Below are positions 10,441 to 21,454 of a stretch of DNA of 64,000 nt, one piece after another. A program made the translations under genes and the position numbers. This DNA is from Vombatus ursinus (taxonomy: Eukaryota > Chordata > Mammalia > Diprotodontia > Vombatidae). The stretch is taken from positions 35,246,835 through 35,310,834 of the forward strand of contig NW_020954610.1 in assembly GCF_900497805.2 (NCBI RefSeq), written 5' to 3'. Within the stretch, counting starts at the first letter, position 1; every line of letters starts with the position of its first letter. The notes beneath the pieces are model-generated. The model was not told where the DNA came from, did no database searches, and saw nothing but the letters and a program-made list of their open reading frames with translations.

Positions 10441-11185
10441 GCTAATTTTGAAAACTCTTCTGTGGCCTAGGAACATATCCTCAAACATCCATCTGTTTAC
10501 ACACAGGGTGTCAAAGTATGAGTCATAGTTCTGCCACTCCAACTTGATGGAATTAAAAATATTGATGATTATGAAGCCATGACTGGCTTGACTCTGTCTA
10601 GAAGTTTCAGTGACTATTGATGTCATTCTGGATATCATAAGTTAGCCTTGTTTAATTGGTGTGGGGCCTTGGTAATGGCTTGTCAGATTTAATTCTACAG
10701 GTGCCTTCCAAAACATTTCTGTAGCAGTGAGAAAGCAGAATTCATACTGCATGCAAATTCCTGTTTATTACTGTTGGTGAAAGAATTAAGGTCTTGTCAA
10801 CTGTGTTGGGCACGTCCTAATAATACTCAGGAAGACGCAGCGTCTGACTTCAAAGGGGTTGCATTCTTAAAACAACAACAACGAAAAGATTGATTGATTG
10901 ATTCAAACAATAACATACAGTAATGAGTCCAGTATGTGTTGAGCTAAGTACTTTATTTAAGGAAAAAAAAAACGTAGATAACATAGAGTGTTTGGTATAT
11001 GTGTTACAGGTACCTATGCTAAAATTTTATTCCAGTTCTATAAGCCCTGAGCAGGCTTAGTGATAATTAGAGGCAGAGTAATGGAAAGTATGTTAGCCTT
11101 CATTTTAGAAGATGAACGGTTTAAACCTGATTCTAATATAAGTTATGGCTGTGGGCCAACCTCTTTGTGTCTTACTACTTCATGT
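10441..11185. other. Unclassified intronic DNA
   Basis: A 100-codon open frame on the minus strand (10336-10638) overlaps the L2 tail and is not a recognisable protein. A short GATT tandem run is present near 10887-10902. Nothing else can be supported. Confidence 0.45.
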
Positions 11186-11189
11186 GTAA

Positions 11190-11450
11190 AAATCAATCAA
11201 CAAACACTTATTATATGTCTCTAACACTGAGAAAACAAAGTAAAAAATAGGACAGCCCATAAGGAAAACAAAATATACATATATAAGTAATTTTAAAGTA
11301 ATTTGGAGCAGGGGAGAGAGAGGTACTACCAAAAAAAGGGAGAGGGAAAGTAATCAGAGCTTTGAAGGAAGCTAGGTGTTCTAAGAAGCAAAGGTTTAGA
11401 CAGGACATGGTATGCTATCTGTGAGGAAAAGCAAGGAGGCCAATTTGCCT
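11190..11450 (-). mobile_element. L2 3'-end fragment, antisense
   Basis: It begins with CAATCAACAAACACTTATTATAT, the reverse complement of the L2 terminus. It runs into the GAGGGAAAG/AATCAGAGCTTTGAAGGAAGC portion common to L2 copies in this window (15.1 kb, 36.4 kb). Confidence 0.65.
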
Positions 11451-11564
11451 AAATCATAGAGAGGTATAAAGTGGTATAGAAAGCTCTGTTAAGTAATGTA
11501 GTTATTATTAAGGGAGTGATTTGTAAAACTTAAAAATACTGAATAAATGTGAATTCTTATCACT

Positions 11565-11715
11565 TCAGTTAGTAAAGACTTATTAAATATTTAATATGTG
11601 CCAGGCACTGTGCTAAGCTCTGGGGATACAAATGCAAGAAAGAAAGATAGTCCTCAAGTCTCTCAAGGAGCTTCCAGTCTAATGGAGAAGGAAAACATAG
11701 AAGGAAGCTGAAAAG
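11565..11715 (-). mobile_element. L2 3'-end fragment, antisense
   Basis: It contains ATTAAATATTTAATATGTGCC, AGGCACTGTGCTAAGCTCTG, GGGATACAAATGCAAG and TCAAGGAGCTTCCAGTCTAA, the reverse complement of the L2 end. After about 11715 the similarity is lost. Confidence 0.85.
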
Positions 11716-11922
11716 TGGTGGGCCTGAGGGATCCTCAGTGAAATGATATGAACTGAGCTTAAGTGAGGTTTTGTAGTTAATGGCTGTACCCTGCAATTAG
11801 GATGGAGGGTAGTGATGAGATAGAAACCCAAGGATGATGGGATCTTGCAGGATGATGAAATTTTCCAAAACGTGAACTTCCTGGAGCGTGGTGGAGAAGT
11901 CAGAAAAGTCCAAAGGTAGTGC

Positions 11923-11972
11923 AGCATGGTGAGAAATGAAAGGCTATGTAGCATGGTGAGAAATGAAAGGCT
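11923..11972. repeat. Tandem duplication, 23-bp exact units with 4-bp spacer
   Basis: The unit at 11923-11945 (beginning AGCATGGTGAGAAATG) is repeated exactly at 11950-11972. This is a local slippage-type duplication in unclassified sequence (11716-12239). Confidence 0.85.
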
Positions 11973-12239
11973 GGCATCCAAAAAATATCCTAGATAAGGA
12001 CATTACTTATGCTGATTTTTAACTTTATATTTAGTTAGTTTTATATAATCAACTCATGAAAGCCATTCACTAAGGTTTTGAAGCACTTGTTACTTTTGTA
12101 GAAAAAGTACCCACATGAATTATTCTCGGTTTTCCACAGTATTGAAGTAAGTTACAAGCAAACACCAAATACATTCATAAGGAAAAGCAGCATTTTTCTT
12201 AGGTTGCTGTTTACACTTAGGTGATAAAGAATATTCATC

Positions 12240-12349
12240 TCATAGATTCATAGGACCTTGGAGTTGGAAGAGATGCCTGAAGTGGTCTGACTATCAGAAC
12301 CAGAATCCCTCTACAACATTCTCAAGATGAGACCATATATTCTCCACTT
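12240..12349 (-). mobile_element. MIR3-like fragment, antisense
   Basis: CATAGATTCATAGGACCTTGG and GTTGGAAGAGATG match the reversed MIR3 end. It is short and diverged. The next element, an L1 tail, has inserted right after it. Confidence 0.5.
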
Positions 12350-12365
12350 AAAGATGTAGAGTGAA

Positions 12366-12647
12366 ATTCAGAGGAAGAATATGAAGTCTGAATGCAGATC
12401 GATACATACTATTTTCTCTTTTTTGTTTAGTTTTTCTTTCTTGTTGTTTTCCCTTTTTGTTCAGATTCTTCTTTCACAACATGAGTAATGTGGAAATATG
12501 TTTAATATGATTGTACATGTATAACCTATATCAGATTGCATGCTGTCTTGGGGAGGAAGGTGGGAAAGCAGGGGGAAAATTTTGGAACTCAAAATCTTAT
12601 AAAAATGTATGTTGAAAACCTAAAATAAATAAATAATTAAAAAAAAA
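12366..12647 (+). mobile_element. 5'-truncated L1, 3' UTR only, with target-site duplication
   Basis: The body is the marsupial L1 terminal sequence: GTCTGAATGCAGATCGATAC, TTCTTCTTTCACAACATGAG, ATGATTGTACATGTATAACC, TATCAGATTGC and AACTCAAAATCTTAT, ending in an AATAAA-rich poly(A). Flanks AAAGATGTA(G/T)AGTGAA at 12350-12365 and 12647-12662 form a 16-bp duplication with one mismatch. It is a clean, dead-on-arrival insertion. Confidence 0.92.
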
Positions 12648-12769
12648 AAGATGTATAGTGAAAGGGCCCCTATTCATTTGTAAGCTTGGTGCCTTGATTA
12701 TATGCATTTACCCATGAGCATTCCCTGAAATTTGGTTTGTTATGAAATGCAGAGAGTGTATTCAGATTG

Positions 12770-12990
12770 TACTTGTGAACATTTATATAGTACCTTAAAT
12801 TTTCAAGGCGATTTTTGTCCACCTGTTGAAGTTTTATACACCTGTTGAAGTATTTGTTTACCCTGTTTACAGATAGAGACACTGAGATACAAAGACTTTA
12901 ACTGACTTATGCGTGGTCATTCAGTAACAGGACGGGGACCGTAGGCCTTCTAACATCGAAACTATGCTCTTCTGTTATAATAGACTGTTC
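12770..12990 (-). mobile_element. MIR SINE, antisense
   Basis: It shows the reversed MIR order: GTGAACATTTATATAGTACC near the tail, then TTTACAGATAGAGACACTGAG, a TGGTCATTCAGTAACAGG block and a degraded tRNA-like head. Confidence 0.7.
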
Positions 12991-13544
12991 CATGTTTTTT
13001 CATTTATCCATGATCACTAATGATCTTAAGATAAAACCTATACTTTTAAAACAAAAGGATAATCCTTGTCAACAGGAATTTTACCAAAATCTTAACTAGA
13101 ATTGACTAATTGCATATCTTTTTCAGTTTATTAAGTGATAGTCTTGAGGAATGAATTCATCAAGAGAATTTTTTGTTTATTTCAGATACCTTAGTTATTC
13201 AATCACTGAACATTTGTGACCATTTATTAAGGAGACATGTTGGAAATTTTGCGTATGCTTTTTTATGATTTTCTATTCTGTTCATCAAGGGGAAATACTA
13301 TTAAGTTGATGGTGGCGTTATAGTCTTGAAAATCTTATAAAGTGAAAAACTTTATACCTGTTCTGTCAGGAATTGGGTGCTGTTTTTAAGGGCAGCTGTT
13401 GCCATTGTTGATCTGGAGAAAATTTGTGTATAGTTTTGTCTTTCCTAAATATTAAGGTACATCTCTTGGCTCTTATAGGAGACATAGTATGGATCAAGAA
13501 GAACTTTCAAGTAAGAACAGTTAAACAGGGCAGTGACAGTACAT
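12991..13544. other. Unclassified intronic DNA
   Basis: No repeat, coding or RNA feature that I can support. Confidence 0.45.
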
Positions 13545-13755
13545 TAGTTATTATTAATTGTTCACATTTATATAGTACATCTGAAATTTAAAAAGCACTT
13601 CACATACAACCTGACAAGATTCAGACGAAGAAACTAAATCATAGGTGTTTTGTTGAGATGAGTGACTTTTCCTCAGGGAAACCTAGAATAGTAGAAGTTA
13701 GTCATGACTCAAACCTAGTTTAATGCTTTTTCTACTGTGCCATATAACCACTCCT
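13545..13755 (-). mobile_element. MIR SINE, antisense
   Basis: TTCACATTTATATAGTACATC and AAAAAGCACTTCACATACAA are the reversed MIR tail. GACTCAAACCTAG and TACTGTGCCATATAACCAC mark the reversed tRNA-like head. It is near full length and diverged. Confidence 0.7.
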
Positions 13756-14204
13756 ATCATATATAAAGATTTTTACTGTGCTTCAAAATATTTAATTTTA
13801 TTTTCTTTTATCTCTTCTTCCCTTAAAGATACTGCCTAGATAAATTGGTTTAAAGTTACCTTTATCAGATTTTACCAATTTTGCCTCCAGCTTCTCCCAC
13901 ATTGTACCAAGATAGTCCTTTACTTTGAATTCACACTTTTTTGTCTCATTAAGCAGCTCTAGAAATACTATCCAAAACTTACCTTTACTAATTAAAAAGT
14001 AGCAATTTCTCTCCTTACTTCAATCCTTCTATGATCTGGAGTTATAGAATTTCAGAGGTGAAAGGGGTCTTCAGTGCCTGCCTCTCCCTGAATATCCCAC
14101 ATTAGTACCTCAAGTTGTAACATAATGTAACAATAAACAACCTTCTTGCTTGTATGTATTATGAATATGTCATTTGAGTTGTGAAGATCCAGTTGTCTGT
14201 ATAT

Positions 14205-14450
14205 AGGTTAGCAGAGTTGATAAAGTTCCAGACTGTGAATCAGGAGGTCCTGGTACCTGAATGCAAATTCTACCTCAGAAACTAGTTGTATAGCCCTGGC
14301 CTAGTTGCTTAACCCGACCAGTTTGTTTTCTCATCTGTAGGATGGAGATAATAGCACCACCCTCATAGGGCTGTTGTGAGAATCAAATTAGTTTGCAAAG
14401 TGCTTTGTAAACCTTAAAGTACTATTTAAATATTTGTTAATAATACTAGG
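14205..14450 (+). mobile_element. MIR SINE, near full length
   Basis: Sense MIR order is visible: head with GACTGTGAATCAGGAGGTCCTGG, CORE with TAGTTGCTTAACC, TTTTCTCATCTGTAGGATGG, then CATAGGGCTGTTGTGAGAATCA and the tail with TTGCAAAGTGCTTTGTAAAC. Small MIR3-like scraps also lie at about 14045-14110 and 14590-14700. Confidence 0.8.
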
Positions 14451-14869
14451 CTTACATTGGTAACTTCTAGAGCTGTTGAATAGATGCTTTTGATAGTGAA
14501 AAGTGGAGATAGTTAGAGATTAGGTGAGGTAGCTTTAGTAGCTCCCTCTTGAAGTCACTTTTGATCCCAGTGTCTTCCAGACTTTCAGACTGTGGAACTC
14601 CTAGAATCTTAGAATTAAATCTACAGCTCATATAGTTAAATTACTGCCTGAATTACGGGTCAGAAAAACTTCCGATTCTGATCCATTGAAAAGGATTGTG
14701 TGGCCATCCTACTCCTGTCCTTTGGTGAGTGCCCTATGGATCCTCAAATATTTTTCTATCCGTAGTAAAAGGGATAGTGAACCACAGCTTCTATGCTTTT
14801 CCTTTGTATACGTGATCAATCTCTTTTTTCTATCCTTGGTTAAAGAGCTGTTTCAATGACAGACAAGTT

Positions 14870-15160
14870 TAGTAATTTAACAGGTATTTGGTAAGTATCT
14901 TATTATGTGCCAAGCACAGAAGTAAAATTGTTCCTGCTTGCAATGAATTTATATTCTGGGGGTGGGAGGAAACAATATGAACATGTAAAAATAAACACAA
15001 ATATATATAAAATATAATTTTGGTGGAGGGGACGACACTAGGAATATGGCAAGGATAATGACAAGGATAGACTTCCTGTAGGAGGTAGCATTTGACTGAG
15101 CTTTGAAGGAAACTTTGGATCTTGGGAAGAGGGAGCACATTCAAGGCATGGGGGAGCGCT
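14870..15160 (-). mobile_element. Outer L2 copy, 3' part, antisense (interrupted)
   Basis: It begins with reversed L2 end sequence (GTATCTTATTATGTGCCAAGC) and proceeds to GACTTCCTGTAGGAGG, a GAGCTTTGAAGGAA block and TTCAAGGCATGGGGGA. A second L2 begins right there. The outer copy appears to resume near 16449. Confidence 0.75.
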
Positions 15161-15161
15161 T

Positions 15162-16440
15162 CTGTCAATCAGTCAATAAACATTTATTAAGTGCTGTCTG
15201 TGTTCCAGGCTTTGTGCTAAGTGGTAGTGATGCAAAGAAAGATAAAATGGTGGAGGCAAGGTGCTAATATGTAGAAACAAAATGTATACAGGATAAATTG
15301 GAAATAATTGACAGAGGGAAGACACTAAATTAAGGGGGATAAGAAAAGGCTTCCTGTGGAAGATAAGATTGTAGTTGAGACTTAAGGAAGCAAGGAGGAA
15401 GAGATGGGGAGTCAGAGCATTCCAGGCATGGGGACAGCCAATAAAAATGCACAGAGTTGGGATATGGAATATTATGTTTGAGGAATAGCCAAGAGGCCAG
15501 TGTCACTAGATGACAGGATATAGGGGAGGAGGGAGGTTTGTAAAGTGTGAGAAGATTGGAAAGGGAGGGGAGATAGGTTATGAAAGGTTTTGAGCCCCAG
15601 AATATTTTATATTTGAACCTAGAGATGATAAGAAGCCACCAGAGTTTTTTGAGTAGGGGAATGGGGGTGAATTACATGGTCAGACTTGGACTTTAAGGGG
15701 ATCCCTTAAATAGCTGAGTAGAGGATGGACTCAAGCAGGAAGAGACTTATGGCAGACAGACCAACCAGCAAGCTATTGCAATACTCCTGATATAAGGTGC
15801 TGAAGGCCTGCACTAAGGTGGTCAAAGTGCCAGAAAAGGGCCTACGGAGTAAAAGAGAGATATTAATAAAGTAAAATTGACAAGACTCAGCAACACGTTC
15901 AGTATGGAAGGGATGAGAGAGTGAGGAGTCAAAGATGACATCAAGGTTCCCAGTCTGGGAAGGATGATGGTACATTCAACAGTAATAGAGAAATTAGAAA
16001 GAGAGACGGTAATGGGAGAGGGGAAAATAATAAGTTCAGTTATGGGCACGTTGAGTTTATGGAGTCTATGTCTATACATTTCATCATGTAGAGGTGAGAC
16101 CTGGAGTAGCAGAGAGATTAGGGTTGGATAAGTAGATTTGAGAATCGTCAGTATAGAGGTGATAATTGAATCAGTGGGAGCTGATGAGATCACCAAGTGA
16201 AATAGTTTAGAGGCAGAATAGAAGAGCGCCTAAGACAGAGTGGTCAGACCAGTAGGAGGTGAGCCAAGAGAGAATAGTCTCCCAAAACCTTAGAGAAAAG
16301 AGTATTGAGAAGAAGATGTCAAAGCCTGCAGAGAAGTACAGAAAGATGAGAACTGAGAACAGGTCATTAAGCTAGGCAAATAAGAGATAATAACTTTGGG
16401 GAAAGCTGTGTCCATTGAATGATGAGGTCATATGCCTTCA
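15162..16440 (-). mobile_element. Inner L2 copy with reverse-transcriptase C-terminal part, antisense
   Basis: It starts with the reversed L2 terminus (AGTCAATAAACATTTATTAAG). It runs through the 3' UTR into coding remnants on the minus strand: a CNSLLVGL segment near 15.8 kb and a KLNVP.TELIIFPSP segment near 16.05 kb. These resemble the CNSLL.GLP and LKLN..KTE.L.F blocks downstream of the active site in L2/CR1 reverse transcriptases. Reading frames are broken. It is about 1.3 kb, 5' truncated. Confidence 0.82.
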
Positions 16441-16445
16441 GAAGG

Positions 16446-16520
16446 CATGAAGGCAGGAGATGCAATGTTATGTTATAGGGAACAGCAAAGATTCCAGGCT
16501 GTCCAGAATGTAAATTGTGT
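16446..16520 (-). mobile_element. Resumption of the outer L2 copy
   Basis: GGAGATGCAATGTTATG and GGGAACAGCAAAGATTCC continue the L2 order that broke off at 15160, comparable with GGAACAGCCAGGAGGCC at 36.64 kb. AAGGCATG occurs at both edges (15143-15150 and 16442-16449). Confidence 0.5.
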
Positions 16521-18985
16521 AGAAAACTAAATATTTAATATAACTTATAATCATTTGTATCAGTGGAAGGGAACCATAGTACATGATTTATAATATACCC
16601 AGCTGGGTGAGGACTTTAGCTAGTCCTCAGGAATGAGATTCTGTTTTCTTCAGGAGCTCAATAGTAGGATAATAACTTCAAGATTTCATATGGATAACTT
16701 GAAATGAAGAGGGTCCATATGGAGAGATATGAGGGTCAAATTTGTATTTACTAAAATCACTAGACCTTCATCTTTTTCTAGTAGTCTTAAGGGAAAATTG
16801 GTAATAAATTGGGAAAAGAATATTTTAAAAGGAATATATTTCCATGAGGAGTAAGTACATTATTCTAAAGCTCTTTGAATTTATATAAATTATTTGTATA
16901 ATTTTAAGATAATTATAAAAAATCAATAGAAACCTGGAAAGAGAATTTTTTTAGAAAAATCAAGAATTATCTGTTCTTGATTCTCTATAAGGAGACACAG
17001 AAAAGTATAGGATAAAGTTTGTTAATTTGTAAATAAGCAATAAAAGCCATTTAGTGTGGGTAATTGCATTATTGAATAAGCTACTTGTTCTGTGGTTGGA
17101 GAGACAGCACATTCCATAAAGTTTGATTTGTAGAGGGAATGCGATGTACAAATGAAATATTGGGCTGAAGACAGATGCACAGTAATAGAAGAAATGTGCA
17201 TAAAAATCTTAGATACTGGAAAAACTTGAATCCTCTGTATAGGTATATTTAATTTAAGCAATTTCAACACACAGTCTTATGCCATGAATAACATTGAAGT
17301 GGTTTAGAATGCTAACTTGGTGTGGAAAGATAGCTGTGAAATTAAAAAAAACAACAACAATAGAATTACTCACATGGTAGTCTTCATTGTCCATATTTTC
17401 TGGTATTATGAGGGAGTGTCCATGGAAACTATGACACATTTCTCTTCAGGTGTAGTGATTGCAACATCAACCTATTATTTTATTGTCTATGTGAAATGGT
17501 CTGAACCTTGTACCTTTATAAGTAGCTAAAGTTTGTCTTTGGTGTAAAGGAGAAAAATCAGGATGAATAGCAAAGAGAGGAAATCCTATATGATTATGTT
17601 TTCTTTTCCAGGGAAATAATATATAATATATATAATTATATATAATGTATAAAAACATATAATTATATATAGCAATACATATTGTATATTGTAATATATA
17701 GTGTATATACATATAATATAATTATATATAATGTATAATGTATTATATATATAATTATATATATAATGTATAAGAAGAAATATATTTTTCTGAGAAAGTC
17801 TCATGAAATGGATTGGTGGGGAGGGGGGGAAGTATGATGAAGAGCATTTGGATAAAGGAAAATGGAAGAAAAAAACAGGAGATTTTGTGGTGGGAGAATG
17901 CTACAAATCTCCCAGCCAGAAGGAGGAAATGGTTGATGAGTTCTAGAAACCAATTACAAAGCCTACACAGAGGAATAGTGTAATAGTGATAGTGACATTA
18001 CCTGTGTGAACAACTGCTGGAACTCTCTCCTCAAAACGAAGTAGCTGATAATTTCTTGAATTGTCTTTATTACTTCATTTTTCAAAAGGCAGAAGAAACA
18101 ATGAAGATTTGCTATTGTGAACTTGATTCTGACTAATGAGGACCTGATTGTTAAATGAGAAGTGTTGGGAACCTTGGAAAGGAAGAGAACCATCCCCCTT
18201 CTAAGTTAGTGATGAAAAGGAGAAGGTTAGATGCAATCTGGCAAGACAAGTTAGATTTAGGAAGAGAAGACTGAAGAGTTTAAAGAAAGGGAAGAATTCC
18301 ATGGGCTGAAGTCTCATGAAGAAAGTCAGCCCAAGCAAGATAGGATGCTCAGTAGAACACAAAAACAGATTCTGATGCCAAAGAAAAGGAGAATTTGTCT
18401 AAAGAACTCTCATTTTTGGTGTTATTGGTACTTAACTTTATTTAATGTTACTGCCACCTCCTGATACCTCCCGACTTGTAATCTATGGATACTTAGAATT
18501 ATGAAAAAATTTTGACTTATTTTTAAGCTATGTTTGGTGCAAGAGAGGTCGAAGTAGAGATAGAATCTCTGCTTGGGATAAATAAGTCAATTGATAAAGG
18601 GTACAAAGTAGAATTACTCAATTGTTCTTTTTTTTACTAAGGACAATGATCTTCAGAGTGGTAAGTATAGACCAAAAACATTTAATTGGGAATAAAAACA
18701 AGTTGTTAGGTAATCCTAGAGCAATGAGTTCAAGTTGGACAGATTTGGACAAATTGCATCCTGCAGTACTAAAACCTTATAGATGGCACAGAAGGGGCAT
18801 GCCCCAACTTGTAGGTCTCCCATACTAGGCAGTCAGTATGTACTCAAAACCAACTTCTTGAGCACAGGTCAATATATTTACCTTAATTATTCAGCCAGAG
18901 GATGCACTTAGTTAAAAATAAAGGCATGTAATGAAATTGCATTGGAAGAAAGACAACAGTAAACATTTTCTGTGTAGATATTATT
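16521..18985. other. Unclassified intronic DNA with an AT-rich tract
   Basis: Apart from the AT tract listed separately I recognise nothing. Open frames here (for example 18622-18828, 68 codons; 17963-18193 minus, 76 codons) show no familiar domain. Confidence 0.45.
17615..17775. repeat. AT-rich, self-complementary microsatellite
   Basis: About 160 bp of TATA/ATAT-type repeats with repeated TATAATTATATATAATGTAT units. The sequence is largely self-complementary and could form hairpins or cruciforms. It is length-unstable in general and not informative as protein despite open frames across it. Confidence 0.9.
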
Positions 18986-18989
18986 CTGC

Positions 18990-19227
18990 CCGTTAGCTTT
19001 GTGGAGAGAGAAATGGTGAGAAATGCAGGTTAACACCACAGTTACAAATCAGACAAAAAGGAAAAGTTGTGGTATCTTTGACATAAATAGGGAAATTAGG
19101 AAGGAGGAGGGGTTTGAGGGGAAAGAAAATGAGTTCAGTGTTAGACATGTTGAGTTTAAAATTTCCGTAGGATATGTAGTTTGAAATGTTCAGTAAACAA
19201 TTGGTAATGCAAGATTGAAATTCAGGG

Positions 19228-19276
<49 letters not shown>

Positions 19277-20015
19277 CACATGCATGCATGCTTGTGTGTT
19301 TGGAAGTAATCATCATAGGGATGATAATTAAGCTCATTGGAGCAAATGGCATCACCAAGAAAGTGTAGACAGAAAAGAGGGCCCAGGACAGAGCCTTGGG
19401 GAATACCCGCTATTAGTGAGGTGTGATATACATGATTAGCTAAAAAGAGACTGAGAAGACTGGTTAGACAAGTAGGAGAATTGAAGTGTGAAGGAGGTAT
19501 GAGGGTAGATGAGTACTGTTCAGTGCAGCAGATCAGTCCAGAAGAATTTTCAGTAAAAGACCACCACATTTGGCAATTGAGATAATTGGTAAATTTGGAA
19601 TGCAAAATGTAAAGGATTGAGTGATAGAGGTGTGAAAGTATATAATATATATTGACAACTTTTTCATGGAATTAGGCTGAGAAAGCAAGGAGAGAGATGA
19701 GATGATAGCTTGAAGGGTTGGTGTGATCTAGTGAAGCTTTTTTAAAGATGAAGTCAACTTGAACATGTTTCAAGGCAAAAGAGAAGGAATCAGTAGATAG
19801 GGAGAGATTGGAGATCAGACAGTGGTGGATGATTGAATTTGCAATCTGCTGGAGCAGATTGAAGGACATGGGATCAATATAGAGGGATTAGCTTTTTAAA
19901 GAAGGGTCATTTTGTCAGAGACTGGGGAAAAGGAGAGCCTGGGGGATAACATCAAGGGGTGTTGAAATGAAGAGAAAGGGAAGAAGAGGGAGTTCATGCC
20001 AAATGGCCTCTTTAA
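18990..20015 (-). mobile_element. L2 reverse-transcriptase region, antisense, carrying a CA repeat
   Basis: On the minus strand the translation shows IPQGSVLGPLF (about 19.38-19.42 kb), the reverse-transcriptase signature of L2/CR1 elements. It is followed by a degraded YADD-like YPYDDYF region and an ELIFFPLKP segment equivalent to the KTE..LF block. A SFNLLQQIANSIIHH stretch upstream fits the thumb-proximal finger region. A long CA microsatellite expanded inside the element. It is decayed and non-functional. Confidence 0.85.
19229..19274. repeat. (AC)23 microsatellite
   Basis: Twenty-three uninterrupted AC units inside the L2 coding remnant, followed by TACACATGCATGCATG. The length and purity predict length polymorphism. 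Confidence 0.97.
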
Positions 20016-20019
20016 AAAA

Positions 20020-20780
20020 AAAAAAAAGTAAAATAAGATGGGAAGCTCCTGGGTGAGAGGACAAAAGTGTACATTTGTAATGCTAACAGTCCTTATCAAA
20101 CAAACAAACAAACAAAAAAAAAACACAACGGAGAACAGGAACGAGAGCATAGGATTAGAAAAAGGGTACTATTTTAGAAATGTGCTGATTTTCAAAAAGG
20201 GAAATAAAAAGTAGATTCTTCAAACAATAGGACATTGGGCTTGGTTTAAATTCCATGCAAAATTCTAAAATGTTTTGTCGAAAAGATTATTCATTTTAGG
20301 ATATCATATTGTATTTATTTTAATATATTATTAAATTACATATAATTTTGTTATAGATGACTTATTCAGATACCGTCTGTTTAATGAAGAAAATGAGGCA
20401 GTACAAATAAATAACTGTCATGGTCACAGGACAAGACAAATAAAATTTATTGATTTCTTTTGATGATCTGTGTTCATGGACAGTACTTAATTATAGGTGA
20501 TTCAGAACTGGACCCTAATTTTCATATTTCCAACCCTAAGTAATTGTCACTTCGGGCAAGCCTTTAATACTACATAGATTCATAGAATGTTGAATCTACA
20601 GTCCGCCTGTAAGATTATATTGTCCTCCAGGTGTGCTTAACCTTTTTTTTTTTTTTTTTTGTTTCATCTGTTGCAGCCTGGTGAGGCCTATGGAACCCTT
20701 CCCATAATAACATTTTTAACTGCATAAAATAAAATACATAGAATTAAATATTTTGTCTTAAGATCAGTTAGTGCACCTTT
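20020..20780. other. Unclassified intronic DNA with simple repeats
   Basis: It contains a (CAAA)n run near 20096-20124 and a T17-18 tract near 20643-20661. A short stretch after it (GGCCTATGGAACCCTTCCCA) looks like a widespread repeat tail, but I cannot name it. Confidence 0.4.
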
Positions 20781-20784
20781 GGAT

Positions 20785-21450
20785 AGATCAGTATCTTTGA
20801 TACAGTTTTATGTCCAGCAAGAAAATTATTATGAATCTATGGTTCAATTTTAATGCCATCAAAATAGAAAGAAGTTTTGGAAGAGTTCTGAAGTATTTCC
20901 AGATGTTTGCAGATTTCTCTTAAAAAAAAATGACAGAAAACTTTATAGCTTAATTCTGTCTTCCTGCAGCACTTGAAAGTTTGCAAGGATATTGACCTTT
21001 CCTTACATATAAGAAGGTTAGCCAAGAAAGCCTTTATATTTTCAGTAGCATCCATAACATTGACTTCAGGACCTTGTCAAAAGACTTATCTCATGCATAT
21101 GATTAACAATATCTTCCAAGTAAGCCAAGAAATGGAGAAAATTGTTTCTTTCAGAGTGTTCTAAGAATGGGTTTTCTTTTTCTTCCAGAAAAAGGCAGAA
21201 GTTTCTGCCTTTAGTTCAGACAGGTGCTTTAAGATTTGTCCTCTTGAAAGTCAGTGAACTTCTATGTGCTAGAGAGAAGTTCTTCATATTCTATTCCCAT
21301 TTATTGATCAAATCTTTTAAAAATGTAGTGATTCAGAGATCTACTTTTCATAAAGATGATGACTTTATTGCTGGTGACAAAACTTTAAAATTGTTGGAAG
21401 AGTCTGTTGCCAATATGTGTCTGTGTAAAAAAATCAATGAGTTAAAATGA
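20785..21450 (-). pseudogene. hAT-type (ZBED5-like) transposase relic, C-terminal half
   Basis: Read on the minus strand, fragments align in order with hAT transposases of the ZBED5/FAM200/SCAND3 type. These are an LHRHILAT segment (near 21.40 kb), KSRSLNHYIFKRF, a MGIEYEELL block, then HFLAYLEDIVNH-like and QGPEVNVMDATENIKAFLAN, and finally an EICKHLEILQN segment. In such proteins this is the RNase H-like core around the insertion domain. Several frame changes and stops separate the pieces. The N-terminal part lies at 22955-23420, beyond an L1 insertion. It is either a DNA transposon copy or a decayed copy of a host hAT-derived gene. Confidence 0.72.
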
Positions 21451-21454
21451 AGGG

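Noticed and set aside
17586-17804. Tyrosine/isoleucine-rich frames around 17.6-17.8 kb
   Set aside because: They are translations of the AT microsatellite.
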